64,000 bases of DNA from Pannonibacter sp. SL95 (GCF_026672425.1 NZ_JAPPRC010000006.1:1302001-1366000); one strand, 5' to 3'; positions 26,452 through 37,478 are shown, counted from the first letter of the stretch. The notes: generated by a model from the letters alone, not told the origin. A program made the numbers and translations.

Positions 26452-27885
26452 ATGCGCGACTATCCCGATCTCCAGCTTTACATCGGCGGCGCCTGGCGCA
26501 AGACGGCGGACCACCTGCCGGTGATCAATCCGGCCGACGAGACCGAGATCGGCAAGCTGCCCGTCGCTGCGACTTCTGACCTCGACGATGCCCTTGAGGC
26601 GGCGGCGCGCGGCTTCGAGATCTGGCGCCGGACCGCACCGATGCGCCGGGCCGAGATCATCCGCAAGGCGGCAAGCCTCCTGCGCGAGCGGGTCGAGGAC
26701 ATCGCCCCGGACATCACCCGCGAGCACGGCAAGACGCTGCAGCAGGCCCGCCTCGAAGTGATCCGCGGCGCCGAGTTCTTCGAATGGGATGCCGGTGAAG
26801 CCGAGCGTCTCTATGGCCGCATCATCCCCAGCGAGCCGGGCATCCGCTACATGGTGCATCACCAGCCGATCGGCACGGTGGCGGCCTTCTCGCCCTGGAA
26901 CTTCCCGCTCAGCCAGCCGGCCCGCAAGGTTGCCGGCGCGCTCGCTGCCGGATGCTCCATTATCCTGAAAGCCGCCGAAGAAACCCCGGCTGGCGCCTGG
27001 CACATCGCGCGCGCTTTCCATGACGCCGGCCTGCCGGCTGGCGTCTTGAACCTCGTCTTTGGCGTACCGGCGACGATCTCGGACTATCTGATCCCGCAGC
27101 CGCAGGTCCGCCTCGTCGCCTTCACCGGCTCGACCGTGGTCGGCAAGCACCTGACCGGGATCGCCGCCCGCTACGCCAAGCCCGTGCTGATGGAACTGGG
27201 CGGTCATGCCCCGGTGATCGTCTGCGATGATGCGGATCCGGTGAAGGCCGGCATCACCTCCGCCATCCGCAAGGCGCGCAATGCCGGCCAGGTCTGCACC
27301 TCGCCGACGCGCTTCTTCGCCGATGAAAAGATCTTCGCCGCCTATCGCGATGCCTTTGTCGAGCGTGCAAAGGCCGTGAAGATGGGCAACGGCCTCAACC
27401 CCGAGACCGAAATGGGCCCGACTGCCAACCACCGCCGCGTCGAGGCGATGGAGATGCTGGTGGCCGACGCCGTGGCCAAGGGCGCCAAGCTGCTGACTGG
27501 CGGCCAGCGCCCGAACACGCCCGGCTACTTCTATCCGGTCACCGTCCTGTCGGAAGTTCCGGACGATGCCCGGGTGATGCAGGAGGAGCCCTTCGGCCCG
27601 CTCGCCATCATCAATCCGGTGGCGTCGCTGGACGAGGCGATCAAGCGCGCCAATGGCGTGCCCTATGGCCTGGCCGCCTATGCCTTCACCAACTCCGCCG
27701 CCAATGTCGACCGCATCACCGATGAGGTCGAGGCCGGCAATGTCTCGATCAACACGCTGGAAGCCTCGGTTGCCGCGACGCCCTTCGGCGGCGTCAAGGA
27801 AAGCGGCTTTGGCCGCGAAGGCGGAGCGGAAGGCATCCTGCATTACACGGTCGTCAAGACCGTCTCGCATCGCATGGAAATCTGA
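26452..27885 (+). CDS. NAD(P)-dependent aldehyde dehydrogenase
   Basis: 477 residues from the ATG at 26452, which gives the usual N-terminus (LYIGGAWRK...INPADE); the frame is open from 26368. ALDH superfamily motifs: SPWNFPLSQPARK, FTGSTVVGKHL, catalytic glutamate in LMELGGHAP, and catalytic cysteine in NAGQVCTSPTRFF. Closest in style to succinate-semialdehyde/2-aminomuconate-semialdehyde dehydrogenases. Next to a 3-hydroxyanthranilate dioxygenase it could oxidise the semialdehyde ring-cleavage product. First gene of the operon behind the LysR-type site. Confidence 0.88.
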   Translation: MRDYPDLQLYIGGAWRKTADHLPVINPADETEIGKLPVAATSDLDDALEAAARGFEIWRRTAPMRRAEIIRKAASLLRERVEDIAPDITREHGKTLQQARLEVIRGAEFFEWDAGEAERLYGRIIPSEPGIRYMVHHQPIGTVAAFSPWNFPLSQPARKVAGALAAGCSIILKAAEETPAGAWHIARAFHDAGLPAGVLNLVFGVPATISDYLIPQPQVRLVAFTGSTVVGKHLTGIAARYAKPVLMELGGHAPVIVCDDADPVKAGITSAIRKARNAGQVCTSPTRFFADEKIFAAYRDAFVERAKAVKMGNGLNPETEMGPTANHRRVEAMEMLVADAVAKGAKLLTGGQRPNTPGYFYPVTVLSEVPDDARVMQEEPFGPLAIINPVASLDEAIKRANGVPYGLAAYAFTNSAANVDRITDEVEAGNVSINTLEASVAATPFGGVKESGFGREGGAEGILHYTVVKTVSHRMEI

Positions 27886-27947
27886 CCGGCCACGCTGGCT
27901 GCCCCGACCCCTTTCGACCGGCACCGGTCCTGCATGAGGTTGCTGAC

Positions 27948-29472
<1,525 letters not shown>

Positions 29473-29601
29473 TTGTTTTAGGCTTGAAATATTCGACAAC
29501 ACTGTGCAAGCTGCAAGCCGACAACAAGATCAAGACCGGGGCCGGCGTATCACGCCGGTATCCGGCTGAGTGCCGCAAGGCGAAAAACAGAGGGTGAAGA
29601 C

Positions 29602-30768
29602 ATGAGAAAGAAACTGATTCTGGCCGCAGCGGGCATCGCTGCGCTGATGAGCGGCACTGCCATGGCGCAGGACCCGCTGAAGATCGGCATGATCACGACC
29701 CTGTCCGGCCCGGCCGGCTACCTCGGTCAGGACATCCGCGACGGCATGCTGCTCGCCATCGAGATGGAAGGCGGCAAGCTGGGCGGCGTGCCGGTCGAGC
29801 TGGTTGTCGAAGACGATGGCCTGAAGCCGGGCAACGGCCGTCAGATCGCCGAAAAGTTCATGGGCGATGAAGGCATGAAGCTCCTGACGGGCATCGTGTT
29901 CTCCAACGTTGCCGGTGCAACGGTTCCCGACATCGTCAACAATGACGCCATCTACATCTCGCCGAACGCCGGTCCGTCGAACCTGGCCGGTGCCGAGTGC
30001 AACAAGAACTATTTCGTCGTCTCCTGGCAGAACGACGCCCTGCATGAAGCAGCTGGCGCCGCTGCCAAGAAGCTCGGCTTCAAGAAGGCCTTCGTGCTCG
30101 CGCCGAACTACCAGGCCGGCAAGGACGCCATCAACGGCTTCAAGCGCACGTTCGGCGGCGAGATCATCGGTGAAGTCTACACCCAGCTCGACCAGACCGA
30201 CTTTGCCTCGGAAATGGCCCAGATCCGCGCCGCTGATCCGGAAGTCGTGTTCCAGTTCCATCCCGGTGGTCTCGGCATCGCCTTCCTGAAGCAGTATGCC
30301 CAGGCCGGCCTGACGGGTCAGATCCCGATGGTTTTGTCCGAGCCGTCCACCGATGCGGTGGTTCTGAATGCTGTGGGTGACGGCGCGATCGGCATTTTCG
30401 CCACCGCGCACTGGAACCGCGATTTCGAGAACGACGCCAACCTCGAGTTCGTTCAGGCGTGGGACAAGAAGTACGGCCGTCCGATCACCTATTACGCCTC
30501 GCAGGGCTATGACACCGCGAAGCTGATTGCCTCGGCACTTGCCAAGACCGGCGGCGTCGACGATCTCGACAAGTTCCGCGAAGCGGTTCGCGCGGCGGAC
30601 TTCAAGAGCGTTCGCGGCGACTTCAAGTTCGGCAAGAACCAGCACCCGGTCCACGACTGGTACCTGCTCGACATCGTTGCCGGTGCCGATGGCAAGCCGA
30701 CAGCCGTGACCAAGGACAAGCTCCTTGAAGACTATGGCGACGCCTACGCCGATCAGTGCAAGATGTAA
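29602..30768 (+). CDS. Branched-chain-type ABC transporter, periplasmic substrate-binding protein
   Basis: 388 residues with a signal peptide cleaved after AMA (MRKKLILAAAGIAALMSGTAMA). Type I binding-protein fold of the LivJ/aromatic-acid family: KIGMITTLSGPAGYLGQDIRDG, then two alternating lobes ending VHDWYLLDIVAGADGK. Members in aromatic-degradation clusters bind benzoates or anilines instead of branched-chain amino acids. 129 bp from the dioxygenase; that spacer holds a GCTTGAAATA half-operator at 29482-29491 and a CCGGCGT/ACGCCGG hairpin at 29542-29558. Good ribosome site (GAGGGTGAAGAC). Confidence 0.88.
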   Translation: MRKKLILAAAGIAALMSGTAMAQDPLKIGMITTLSGPAGYLGQDIRDGMLLAIEMEGGKLGGVPVELVVEDDGLKPGNGRQIAEKFMGDEGMKLLTGIVFSNVAGATVPDIVNNDAIYISPNAGPSNLAGAECNKNYFVVSWQNDALHEAAGAAAKKLGFKKAFVLAPNYQAGKDAINGFKRTFGGEIIGEVYTQLDQTDFASEMAQIRAADPEVVFQFHPGGLGIAFLKQYAQAGLTGQIPMVLSEPSTDAVVLNAVGDGAIGIFATAHWNRDFENDANLEFVQAWDKKYGRPITYYASQGYDTAKLIASALAKTGGVDDLDKFREAVRAADFKSVRGDFKFGKNQHPVHDWYLLDIVAGADGKPTAVTKDKLLEDYGDAYADQCKM

Positions 30769-30788
30769 GCTGACGATCAGCTGAGGTC

Positions 30789-30819
30789 GGGGACGCGGTG
30801 GCAAGCCTGCCGCGTCCCC
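30789..30819 (+). other. Intercistronic hairpin after the binding-protein gene
   Basis: GGGGACGCGG pairs with CCGCGTCCCC (10 bp) 20 bp after the binding-protein stop, with no T tail. Such hairpins usually protect the upstream message and give more binding protein than permease. Confidence 0.6.
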
Positions 30820-30970
30820 GGTTCCAGCGGGACGTCAGACTGAACCACCGGGCGCGCGATCCGGGCAGGAGGGCTGTGTTCTGGCCCGCCTGCCGGTTTG
30901 GAGCTGGCTTTGCGTTGATACGCCAGGCCGGCCCGCCTAGGTTTTGGCACTCAAATCATCGGGCGGGCGG

Positions 30971-31885
30971 ATGATTCTCGTTCTCGAACAAATTCTGAAT
31001 GGCCTCCAGTACGGCGTGATGCTGTTTCTGCTGGCGGCCGGGCTGACCCTGATCTTCGGCATCATGGGCGTCATCAACCTTGCGCATGGCTCGCTCTACA
31101 TGGTCGGCGCCTATGCCGGGACCTATGTTGCCGCCGAGACCGGCAGCTTCTGGCTGGGTCTTCCCGCAGCGCTGGCTGCGGCCGCCGTCACCGGCCTTGC
31201 CATTGAAGCGCTGGTGATCCGCCGGCTCTACAACCGCGATCACCTTGATCAGGTGCTGGCGACCTTCGCCCTCATCCTGATGTTCAACCAGATCATCGTC
31301 ATGCTGTTCGGGCGCTCTCCGGTTTTCACGTTGCTGCCGGCGGCGTTTGACGGCTCCGTCGAGATCCTGCCTGGCCTGTTCTATCCGCCTTACCGGCTGC
31401 TGATCATCGGCGCGGGCCTTCTGGTGGCGGTCGGCCTCTATTTCCTTATCAACCGCACCCGTATTGGCATGCTGGTGCGCGCCGGTTCGACCAACCGCGA
31501 CATGGTGCGTGCGCTGGGTGTCGACATCCGGCTCCTTTACACGGTCGTGTTCGGGCTGGGGGCGCTGCTTGCGGGTCTGGCCGGCTACATGGCCGGTCCG
31601 ATCCTGGCGGTCCAGGTCGGCATGGGTGAACAAATCCTTCTGGCGACATTTGTCGTCGTCGTCATCGGCGGCGTCGGTTCAATCCGCGGCGCGTTCGTCG
31701 CGGGCATCGCGCTCGGCGTCATCGACACCTGCCTGCGGGCCTTCCTGCCTGGCCTCCTGCGCAATGTCATGCCGGCTTCTGAAGCGGATGCGCTGGGTGT
31801 CGGCATTTCCTCGATGGGCATCTATCTGCTGATGGCTCTCGTCCTTCTCATCCGGCCCAAGGGCCTGTTCGCAGCGGGGTCGTGA
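30971..31885 (+). CDS. livH: ABC transporter permease, LivH type
   Basis: 304 residues from the ATG at 30971; the frame is open from a TTG at 30944. About eight membrane helices. N-terminus MILVLEQILNGLQYGVMLFLLAAGLTLIFGIMGVINLAHGS is the hallmark of LivH permeases. GGVGSIRGAFVAGIALG near residue 240 is the cytoplasmic coupling region. Works with the LivM, LivG and LivF homologues that follow, with which it is overlapped. Confidence 0.9.
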   Translation: MILVLEQILNGLQYGVMLFLLAAGLTLIFGIMGVINLAHGSLYMVGAYAGTYVAAETGSFWLGLPAALAAAAVTGLAIEALVIRRLYNRDHLDQVLATFALILMFNQIIVMLFGRSPVFTLLPAAFDGSVEILPGLFYPPYRLLIIGAGLLVAVGLYFLINRTRIGMLVRAGSTNRDMVRALGVDIRLLYTVVFGLGALLAGLAGYMAGPILAVQVGMGEQILLATFVVVVIGGVGSIRGAFVAGIALGVIDTCLRAFLPGLLRNVMPASEADALGVGISSMGIYLLMALVLLIRPKGLFAAGS

Positions 31886-32868
31886 TGCGCAACCGGATCC
31901 TCGCACTGCTGCTCATCTGCGTGCTGATCGCGCTTCCGACGATCACCCGCGAACTCGGCGAAGCCTCGCTCCTGGCGCTCGCCACCCGTATCCTGATCTA
32001 CGGCATGGCAGCAGCAAGCCTCAACTTCATCCTTGGCTACGGCGGGATGGTCAGTTTCGGACATGCGGCCTTCTTCGGCATCGGCGCCTATGTGGTCGGC
32101 ATCCTGGCGACGCACCACGCCAGCGGCGAACCGCTGTTCGGGATCATCCCCGGCACAGACCAGATGCTCGTGACCCTGCCGCTCGCCGTGCTGGTGGCCG
32201 GCGCCTTCGCGGCCGCGATCGGTGCCCTGTCCCTGCGCACTGGCGGCGTGCAGTTCATCATGATCACGCTGGCCTTCGCCCAGATGCTGTTCTTCCTCTT
32301 CGTCTCGCTGAAGGCCTATGGCGGTGAGGACGGCATCATCATCAGCCGCACCAACGCGCTGCCCGGCCTCAACATGCGTGACAAGGCGACGTTCTACTAT
32401 GTGGTCCTAGCCATCGCCGTGCTGTTCTTCTTCGGCCTGCGCCGGCTCACCCAGTCAAGCTTCGGCACCGTGATCTCCGGTATCCGCCAGAACGAGCGGC
32501 GGATGGCTGCGCTCGGCATACCCGCCTATCGCTACAAGCTCTATGCCTTCATTCTGTCAGGCATGGGCGCAGGGCTTGCCGGGGCGCTGATGGCCAACTT
32601 CCTGCGCTTCGCCTCGCCAGACATGATGCACTGGACCAAGTCGGGCGAGCTGATGATCATGGTCATCCTGGGCGGCGTCGGCACCTTGTTCGGTCCGTTC
32701 CTTGGCGCCGGTGCCTTCCTGATCCTGGAAACCTTCCTGGCTGAATGGTCCGAGAACTGGCCCTTTGCGCTCGGCTTGATCCTGCTGGTCGTGGTGCTGG
32801 GCACCCGCGGGGGGCTTCAGGCGCTGATCGACCGCGTCACGGCGCTTGTCAGGGGAGGGGCCAAATGA
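31885..32868 (+). CDS. livM: ABC transporter permease, LivM type
   Basis: 327 residues from the ATG at 31885, whose first base is the last base of the livH stop (TGATG). About eight or nine hydrophobic helices; YGMAAASLNFILGYGGMVSFGHAAFFGIGAY is the conserved LivM core. Second half of the membrane channel of the aromatic/amino-acid importer. Confidence 0.9.
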   Translation: MRNRILALLLICVLIALPTITRELGEASLLALATRILIYGMAAASLNFILGYGGMVSFGHAAFFGIGAYVVGILATHHASGEPLFGIIPGTDQMLVTLPLAVLVAGAFAAAIGALSLRTGGVQFIMITLAFAQMLFFLFVSLKAYGGEDGIIISRTNALPGLNMRDKATFYYVVLAIAVLFFFGLRRLTQSSFGTVISGIRQNERRMAALGIPAYRYKLYAFILSGMGAGLAGALMANFLRFASPDMMHWTKSGELMIMVILGGVGTLFGPFLGAGAFLILETFLAEWSENWPFALGLILLVVVLGTRGGLQALIDRVTALVRGGAK

Positions 32869-33620
32869 GCGTGATCCTGTCTATTGAAGGCCTTGTGAAG
32901 ACCTTCGGCGGCCTCATTGCCACCGACCATGTGAGCCTCGATGTCCGCGAAGGCGAGATCCATGCGCTGATCGGCCCCAACGGGGCCGGCAAGTCCACCC
33001 TGATCAACCAGCTCTGCGGCGAACTCACGTCCGACGAGGGCACGATCCGTCTCGGTGGTCAGGACATCACTGGCCTGAAAGTACCCGAGCGTGTCGCCCT
33101 CGGCCTCGGCCGGACGTTCCAAATCACCAGCCTGTTGGACGAGCTGACCGTTCTGGAGAACGTCGGCATGGCCATCCAGGTGCGGGAAGGTGGGAACTTC
33201 CGCATCTTCGACCTGGCGCGCAAACGCCGGGCCGTGTGGGATGAGGCCGCCGCCTTTGTCGCCGGCAGCGGCCTTGCCAATCGCGCGGCCATCCGCGTTG
33301 CCGACCTGTCGCATGGCGAGAAGAAGCAGCTGGAGCTGATTGTTGCGCTTGCCATGAAGCCGCGCCTCCTCCTGCTTGACGAGCCGATGGCCGGTCTCGG
33401 CCATGTCGAAAGCCAGGCGATGATCGGCATGCTGAGCGAGACCCGCAAGAGCGCGGCCATGCTGCTTGTCGAGCATGACATGGAGGCGGTCTTCGCCCTC
33501 GCCGACCGCATCTCCGTGCTCGTCTATGGCCGCATCATTGCCAGCGGTACCGTTGACGAGATCCGCAACAACCCGGCCGTGCGCGAGGCCTATCTCGGGG
33601 CGGAGGACGAACTGTGCTGA
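32865..33620 (+). CDS. livG: ABC transporter ATP-binding protein, LivG type
   Basis: 251 residues from the ATG at 32865, overlapping livM by 4 bp (ATGA). Walker A in GPNGAGKST, ABC signature LSHGEKKQLELI, Walker B LLLLDEPMAG, and the His switch in LLVEHDME. The N-terminal ENVGMAIQ region is typical of LivG. Hydrolyses ATP for import together with LivF. Confidence 0.92.
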   Translation: MSVILSIEGLVKTFGGLIATDHVSLDVREGEIHALIGPNGAGKSTLINQLCGELTSDEGTIRLGGQDITGLKVPERVALGLGRTFQITSLLDELTVLENVGMAIQVREGGNFRIFDLARKRRAVWDEAAAFVAGSGLANRAAIRVADLSHGEKKQLELIVALAMKPRLLLLDEPMAGLGHVESQAMIGMLSETRKSAAMLLVEHDMEAVFALADRISVLVYGRIIASGTVDEIRNNPAVREAYLGAEDELC

Positions 33621-34315
33621 GCGTCTCCAATCTTCAGGCCGCCTATGGCGAGAGCCAGGTCCTGTTCGACGTCAATCTCGAGATCCGGGATGGCGAGGTC
33701 GTGACCCTCATGGGCCGCAACGGCATGGGCAAGACCACCACGGTCCGCTGCATCATGGGGCTTCTGAGCCCGCGCGGCGGTGCCATCCAGTTCGAGGGCG
33801 TCGCCACCGCCGGGCTTGCGCCGGAGCGCATTGCCCGGCTCGGCGCCGGCCTGGTGCCGGAAGGCCGTCAGATCTTCTCGACGCTGAAGGTGCGCGAGAA
33901 CCTGGTCGCCACAGCCTCCAACCGGTTGAAGCGGTCCGATCCCTGGACGCTGGACCGGGTCTATGCCCTGTTCCCGCGTCTGAAAGAACGCTCCGAGCAG
34001 GTGGCTGGAACGCTGTCGGGCGGCGAGCAGCAGATGCTCGCCGTCGGCCGGGCGCTGATGACCAATCCCCGCCTCCTCATCCTTGACGAGGCAACCGAGG
34101 GGCTCGCGCCGGTGATCCGCACGGAGATCTGGCACTGCATCGAGCACCTGAAGCGGGAAGGGCAGTCGATCCTGCTCATCGACAAGAACCTGTCGGTGCT
34201 CAAGCGCCTGGCTGACCGGCACTACATCGTTGAAAAGGGCCGGACGGTCTGGATCGGAACCGGTGCTGACATGGACCGTGACGTGGAACGGGTAAAGACC
34301 TATGTCGGCCTCTGA
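33614..34315 (+). CDS. livF: ABC transporter ATP-binding protein, LivF type
   Basis: 233 residues, overlapping livG by 7 bp. Walker A GRNGMGKTT, signature LSGGEQQMLAVGRALM, Walker B LLILDEATEGLAP; the GMGKTTT form of Walker A and the DEATEGLAP form of Walker B are LivF traits. Its end overlaps the next gene by 14 bp, so the dehydrogenase is co-translated with the transporter. Confidence 0.92.
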   Translation: MLSVSNLQAAYGESQVLFDVNLEIRDGEVVTLMGRNGMGKTTTVRCIMGLLSPRGGAIQFEGVATAGLAPERIARLGAGLVPEGRQIFSTLKVRENLVATASNRLKRSDPWTLDRVYALFPRLKERSEQVAGTLSGGEQQMLAVGRALMTNPRLLILDEATEGLAPVIRTEIWHCIEHLKREGQSILLIDKNLSVLKRLADRHYIVEKGRTVWIGTGADMDRDVERVKTYVGL

Positions 34316-35120
34316 CCTGCCTGTCGCCCTGGTCGGATGGGGGGCTATCGCCCGCCGCGTCGGGGCACTGCTGGCCGAGCGCAAGGCTCCGGTCCGGATT
34401 GTGGCGGTGGCCACGCGCGAAGCCGGAGCCTCTCTGGAGGGCCTGCCCGAGGGCTGCCGTCACATCACACAGCCGGAAGAGCTGACAACGGGCGCGGGTG
34501 AACTGCCGCGCCTCGTTCTCGAGGCGGCTGGCCGCGACAGCGTCGCTCCCTGGGGGCGTGCCGCTCTGGCCGCTGGCATCGACTTGGCCGTTTCCTCGAC
34601 CTCGGCTTTCGTGTCTGGCGACCTTCTGGACGAGTTCCTGACGCTCGCGCGTGGCTCCGGCGCTCAGCTGCTCGTGCCCCCCGGCGCGCTTGGCGGTATC
34701 GATGCGCTGTCAGCGGCCTCCCGGCTCGAATTGACGCGTGTCCGCCACGACATCATCAAGCCACCGGCCGCCTGGCGCGGGACGCCCGCTGAACAGGCCT
34801 GCGATCTGGCATCGCTGACCGGCGCATATGTGTTCTTCGAAGGCAGCGCCCGGGACGCCGCAGCCGCCTATCCTCAGAACGCCAATGTCGCGGTGATCTC
34901 CGCCATGGCGGGGCTCGGCCTTGACCGGACCGAAGTCGCGCTGGTGGCCGATCCTGCGGCAACCGGCAACGGCCACCGGATCCGGGCATCCGGCGCCTTC
35001 GGCGAGATGGACCTGAGTTTCTCGAACCGTCCGCTGGCCACCAATCCGAAATCCTCCGAAATGACCGCCCTGTCGCTGGTCCGCCTGATCGAGAACCGTG
35101 CCGGCACGCTTGTCCTCTAG
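34302..35120 (+). CDS. L-aspartate dehydrogenase homologue
   Basis: 272 residues. N-terminal Rossmann domain (VALVGWGAIARRVG), then the AspDH signatures: LLVPPGALGGIDAL, the KPPAAWRGTPAEQ loop, YPQNANVAVISAMAGLGLDRT and the GNGHRIRASGAFGEMDLSFSNRPLATNPKSS end, all found in Thermotoga-type L-aspartate dehydrogenases. The enzyme forms iminoaspartate/oxaloacetate from aspartate or runs in reverse. It could feed quinolinate synthesis, but the catabolic operon suggests that it handles an amino- or imino-dicarboxylate derived from ring cleavage. Starts 14 bp inside livF. Confidence 0.85.
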   Translation: MSASDLPVALVGWGAIARRVGALLAERKAPVRIVAVATREAGASLEGLPEGCRHITQPEELTTGAGELPRLVLEAAGRDSVAPWGRAALAAGIDLAVSSTSAFVSGDLLDEFLTLARGSGAQLLVPPGALGGIDALSAASRLELTRVRHDIIKPPAAWRGTPAEQACDLASLTGAYVFFEGSARDAAAAYPQNANVAVISAMAGLGLDRTEVALVADPAATGNGHRIRASGAFGEMDLSFSNRPLATNPKSSEMTALSLVRLIENRAGTLVL

Positions 35121-35172
35121 CGCTGACGGACTGGGATTGCTGCGACCCTGACTGGCTGAAAGGAAAACAGAG

Positions 35173-36051
35173 ATGTCCGATCTTCCCGCAACGGCTGCAG
35201 GTCTTATCGCCGAGGGCAACTGGCCACGCGATCGTCTGGATGGCGACTACACCGCACGCAACTGCGTCGCGCCGGACGTCTTCACGACCATCATCGGTGA
35301 CTATTTGTCACGCTCGGCTCCAGCCAGAGCCATGGCAGGGGCGCGGCTGGATCTCGTCTATGACGAGACCAGCGGCGAGAAGCTCGACCTTTATGGCACC
35401 CGCGCGGGCGAACTGCGCCCGCTGGTGCTGTTCATTCACGGTGGCTACTGGCGCGCCCTGTCAAAGGAGCATTCGGCCTTCATGGCCCCGATGCTGGCAG
35501 ACCTTGGGATTGCGTCCGCTGCACCGGATTACACGCTTGCACCGGCCGCCAGCCTCACCGAGATCACCCGCCAGATGCGCGCGGCGCTGGCTCATCTCTG
35601 GCACAATGCCGACAGCCTTGGCATTGACCGCAACCGGATTGTCGTGACGGGCAGTTCCGCAGGCGGCCATCTGGCCGGGACGCTGATGATGGGCGGCTGG
35701 CAGGACAGCTTCGGGCTGCCTGCGCAGGTCCTCAAGGGCGCTTTGCCGCTCAGTGGTCTGTTCGAGCTGGCCCCGGTGGCTGGCTCCCATGTTCAGGACT
35801 GGATGCAGCTGACGCCAGACGAGGTGCAGGCCCTCAGCCCCTTGCGTCAGATCGATGGCGCGCCGCGGTCCGTCATCGCCGTGGCTGAACACGAGACAGC
35901 CGGCTTCCATCGCCAGACCCGCGCCTATGCAAATGCGCTGCAAGCACCCGAAATCATCGCAAGCGGGCGTAACCACTTCGACATCGTCTTCGATCTCTGC
36001 GATCCCTCCACCGACGTCGGCCAGGCGCTGCTGCGTCTGGTCACTGCGTGA
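35173..36051 (+). CDS. Alpha/beta hydrolase of arylformamidase (kynurenine formamidase) type
   Basis: 292 residues. FIHGGYWRALSK is the oxyanion HGGYW motif of the AFMID arylformamidases; nucleophile in VTGSSAGGHLAG (about residue 162); catalytic histidine in GRNHFDIVFDL near 263. AFMID enzymes hydrolyse N-formylkynurenine and N-formylanthranilate. No tryptophan dioxygenase or kynureninase is in view, so N-formyl(hydroxy)anthranilate or a ring-cleavage amide is more likely here. Last gene of the operon, 52 bp after the dehydrogenase; a strong hairpin follows. Confidence 0.8.
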   Translation: MSDLPATAAGLIAEGNWPRDRLDGDYTARNCVAPDVFTTIIGDYLSRSAPARAMAGARLDLVYDETSGEKLDLYGTRAGELRPLVLFIHGGYWRALSKEHSAFMAPMLADLGIASAAPDYTLAPAASLTEITRQMRAALAHLWHNADSLGIDRNRIVVTGSSAGGHLAGTLMMGGWQDSFGLPAQVLKGALPLSGLFELAPVAGSHVQDWMQLTPDEVQALSPLRQIDGAPRSVIAVAEHETAGFHRQTRAYANALQAPEIIASGRNHFDIVFDLCDPSTDVGQALLRLVTA

Positions 36052-36110
36052 TGTGATCGCCGCGCGGCGGCGCCCAGTGCGACCGCCTCTCAAGTCCAGC
36101 AATCGATGAC

Positions 36111-36145
36111 AACGGCCCCGGGGACACATGAGCTCCGGGGCCGTT
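36111..36145 (+). terminator. Hairpin terminator of the hydroxyanthranilate operon
   Basis: AACGGCCCCGG and CCGGGGCCGTT form a perfect 11-bp stem with a 13-nt loop, 60 bp after the hydrolase stop. It is followed by CCCGTTTC, a short T-poor tail. Confidence 0.7.
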
Positions 36146-36511
36146 CCCGTTTCTGCCTGTCCGATCGTCCTGCAAGGCCTCGATAGCCGCGCTCTGTCGC
36201 CGCCGCGAGTCAGATCGCGACCCTCCTCGAGGCGCCGACGCATTGCCCAGGACGCGCGCAGCAGGCCTGTTTTGCAAGATCGCGCCGGACCTCGACCGAG
36301 CAGCCATAGATGCTGTCATTGGAACCCATAGGCGGAATGCATTGTGACAGTCAGGTGAAATGCAGGGGCGTACTCCCCGGACGGACTGATGAATTCGCGC
36401 AGACGAACGTCATGAAATTGTAACAATGACAAGATGGCAGGACGTGATCGGCGCAGGATGCGCTCAGAATGTCATCGAAACTTCATTTTGAATTTAGAAC
36501 TGAGAAAGGAA
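36146..36511. other. Spacer before phnC with no gene seen
   Basis: Short frames on both strands in this spacer lack ribosome sites and family resemblance. Apart from the Pho-box candidate at 36407-36424, it holds CTGTCAT at 36313-36319 and its inverted relative GTGACAG at 36344-36350, which may be further weak PhoB half-sites. Confidence 0.5.
36407..36424 (+). promoter_or_regulatory. Candidate Pho box upstream of phnC
   Basis: ACGTCATGAAATTGTAAC fits two 7-bp half-sites (5 of 7 and 4 of 7 matches to CTGTCAT) with a 4-bp AT-rich spacer, about 90-105 bp before the phnC start. PhoB control of phnCDE is established in rhizobia. Match is imperfect; a tentative call. Confidence 0.4.
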
Positions 36512-37426
36512 ATGTCATCGGCCTGTTACAAAGACATGGCTCTTGTCGCCCCAACACAAGATCAAACAACGGGGCGTCCGGTGATCACCTTTGAAGGCGT
36601 AACCAAGCAGTTCGGCACTCGTGCAGCCGTCAACAACGTCACCTTCTCGATCGACAAGCCGCAGATGGTCGGCATCATCGGCCGCTCCGGCGCCGGCAAG
36701 TCGACCCTTTTGCGCATGATCAACCGCCTGACGCCGGCCACCTCAGGCCGCATCGTCATCGAGGGCCGCGATGTTCTGGCGCTTTCGGGTGCTTCGCAGC
36801 GCCGCTGGCAGCGCGACTGCGCCATGATCTTCCAGCAGTTCAATCTGGTGCCGCGCCTTGACGTGCTCACCAACGTGCTGCTCGGCCGCCTCAACATGCA
36901 CGGCACGCTGCCGTCGATGTTCAAGCTGTTCACCCGTGAAGAGCGCGCTCAGGCCCTGATCAACCTTGATCGCCTGGGTATTGCCGAGACCGCTCTGCAG
37001 CGCGCCGAAAACCTGTCCGGTGGCCAGCAGCAGCGCGTGGCGATTGCCCGTGCCCTGACCCAGCAGCCGCGCATGCTTCTGGCTGACGAGCCGATCGCCT
37101 CGCTTGATCCGATGAATGCCCAGGTCGTCATGGACGCGCTGAAGCGCATCAACGTTGAAGACGGCCTGACCGTCATCTGCAACCTGCACACGCTCGATAC
37201 CGCGCGCAATTACTGCGACCGCGTCATCGGCATGCGCGACGGCCGTGTCGTCTTCGACGGCGGCCCGCAGGAGCTGACCACTGCCGCCGCGCGCGAGATC
37301 TACGGCGCCGGTGAAAGTTTTGACGAGGCTTCGACCTCGACGTCCCTGACCGGTGGCCGTGCCCCCGCGTCGGACATTCCCGCTTCCGCCGGTGCGATGA
37401 CGCCGGTGGCGACTGCTGCGGTCTGA
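36512..37426 (+). CDS. phnC: Phosphonate ABC transporter ATP-binding protein
   Basis: 304 residues from the ATG at 36512 (GAGAAAGGA directly before it, spacing short); an ATG at 36536 is the alternative. Walker [11 protein letters not shown]-loop [21 protein letters not shown], signature [15 protein letters not shown], Walker [14 protein letters not shown]. The sequence around the Q-loop is diagnostic of PhnC. A 40-residue tail rich in Ser, Thr and Ala follows the ATPase domain. First gene of phnCDEE. Confidence 0.93.
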   Translation: MSSACYKDMALVAPTQDQTTGRPVITFEGVTKQFGTRAAVNNVTFSIDKPQMVGIIGRSGAGKSTLLRMINRLTPATSGRIVIEGRDVLALSGASQRRWQRDCAMIFQQFNLVPRLDVLTNVLLGRLNMHGTLPSMFKLFTREERAQALINLDRLGIAETALQRAENLSGGQQQRVAIARALTQQPRMLLADEPIASLDPMNAQVVMDALKRINVEDGLTVICNLHTLDTARNYCDRVIGMRDGRVVFDGGPQELTTAAAREIYGAGESFDEASTSTSLTGGRAPASDIPASAGAMTPVATAAV

Positions 37427-37478
37427 ACCTCAGCAACCTCAATTGTCATCCAAAGTCTGCATCCTCGGAGTACAGGAC

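Noticed and set aside
36041-36331. Small open frames on both strands before phnC
   Set aside because: Low-complexity Arg/Ser/Pro translations without start signals; they overlap a terminator hairpin.
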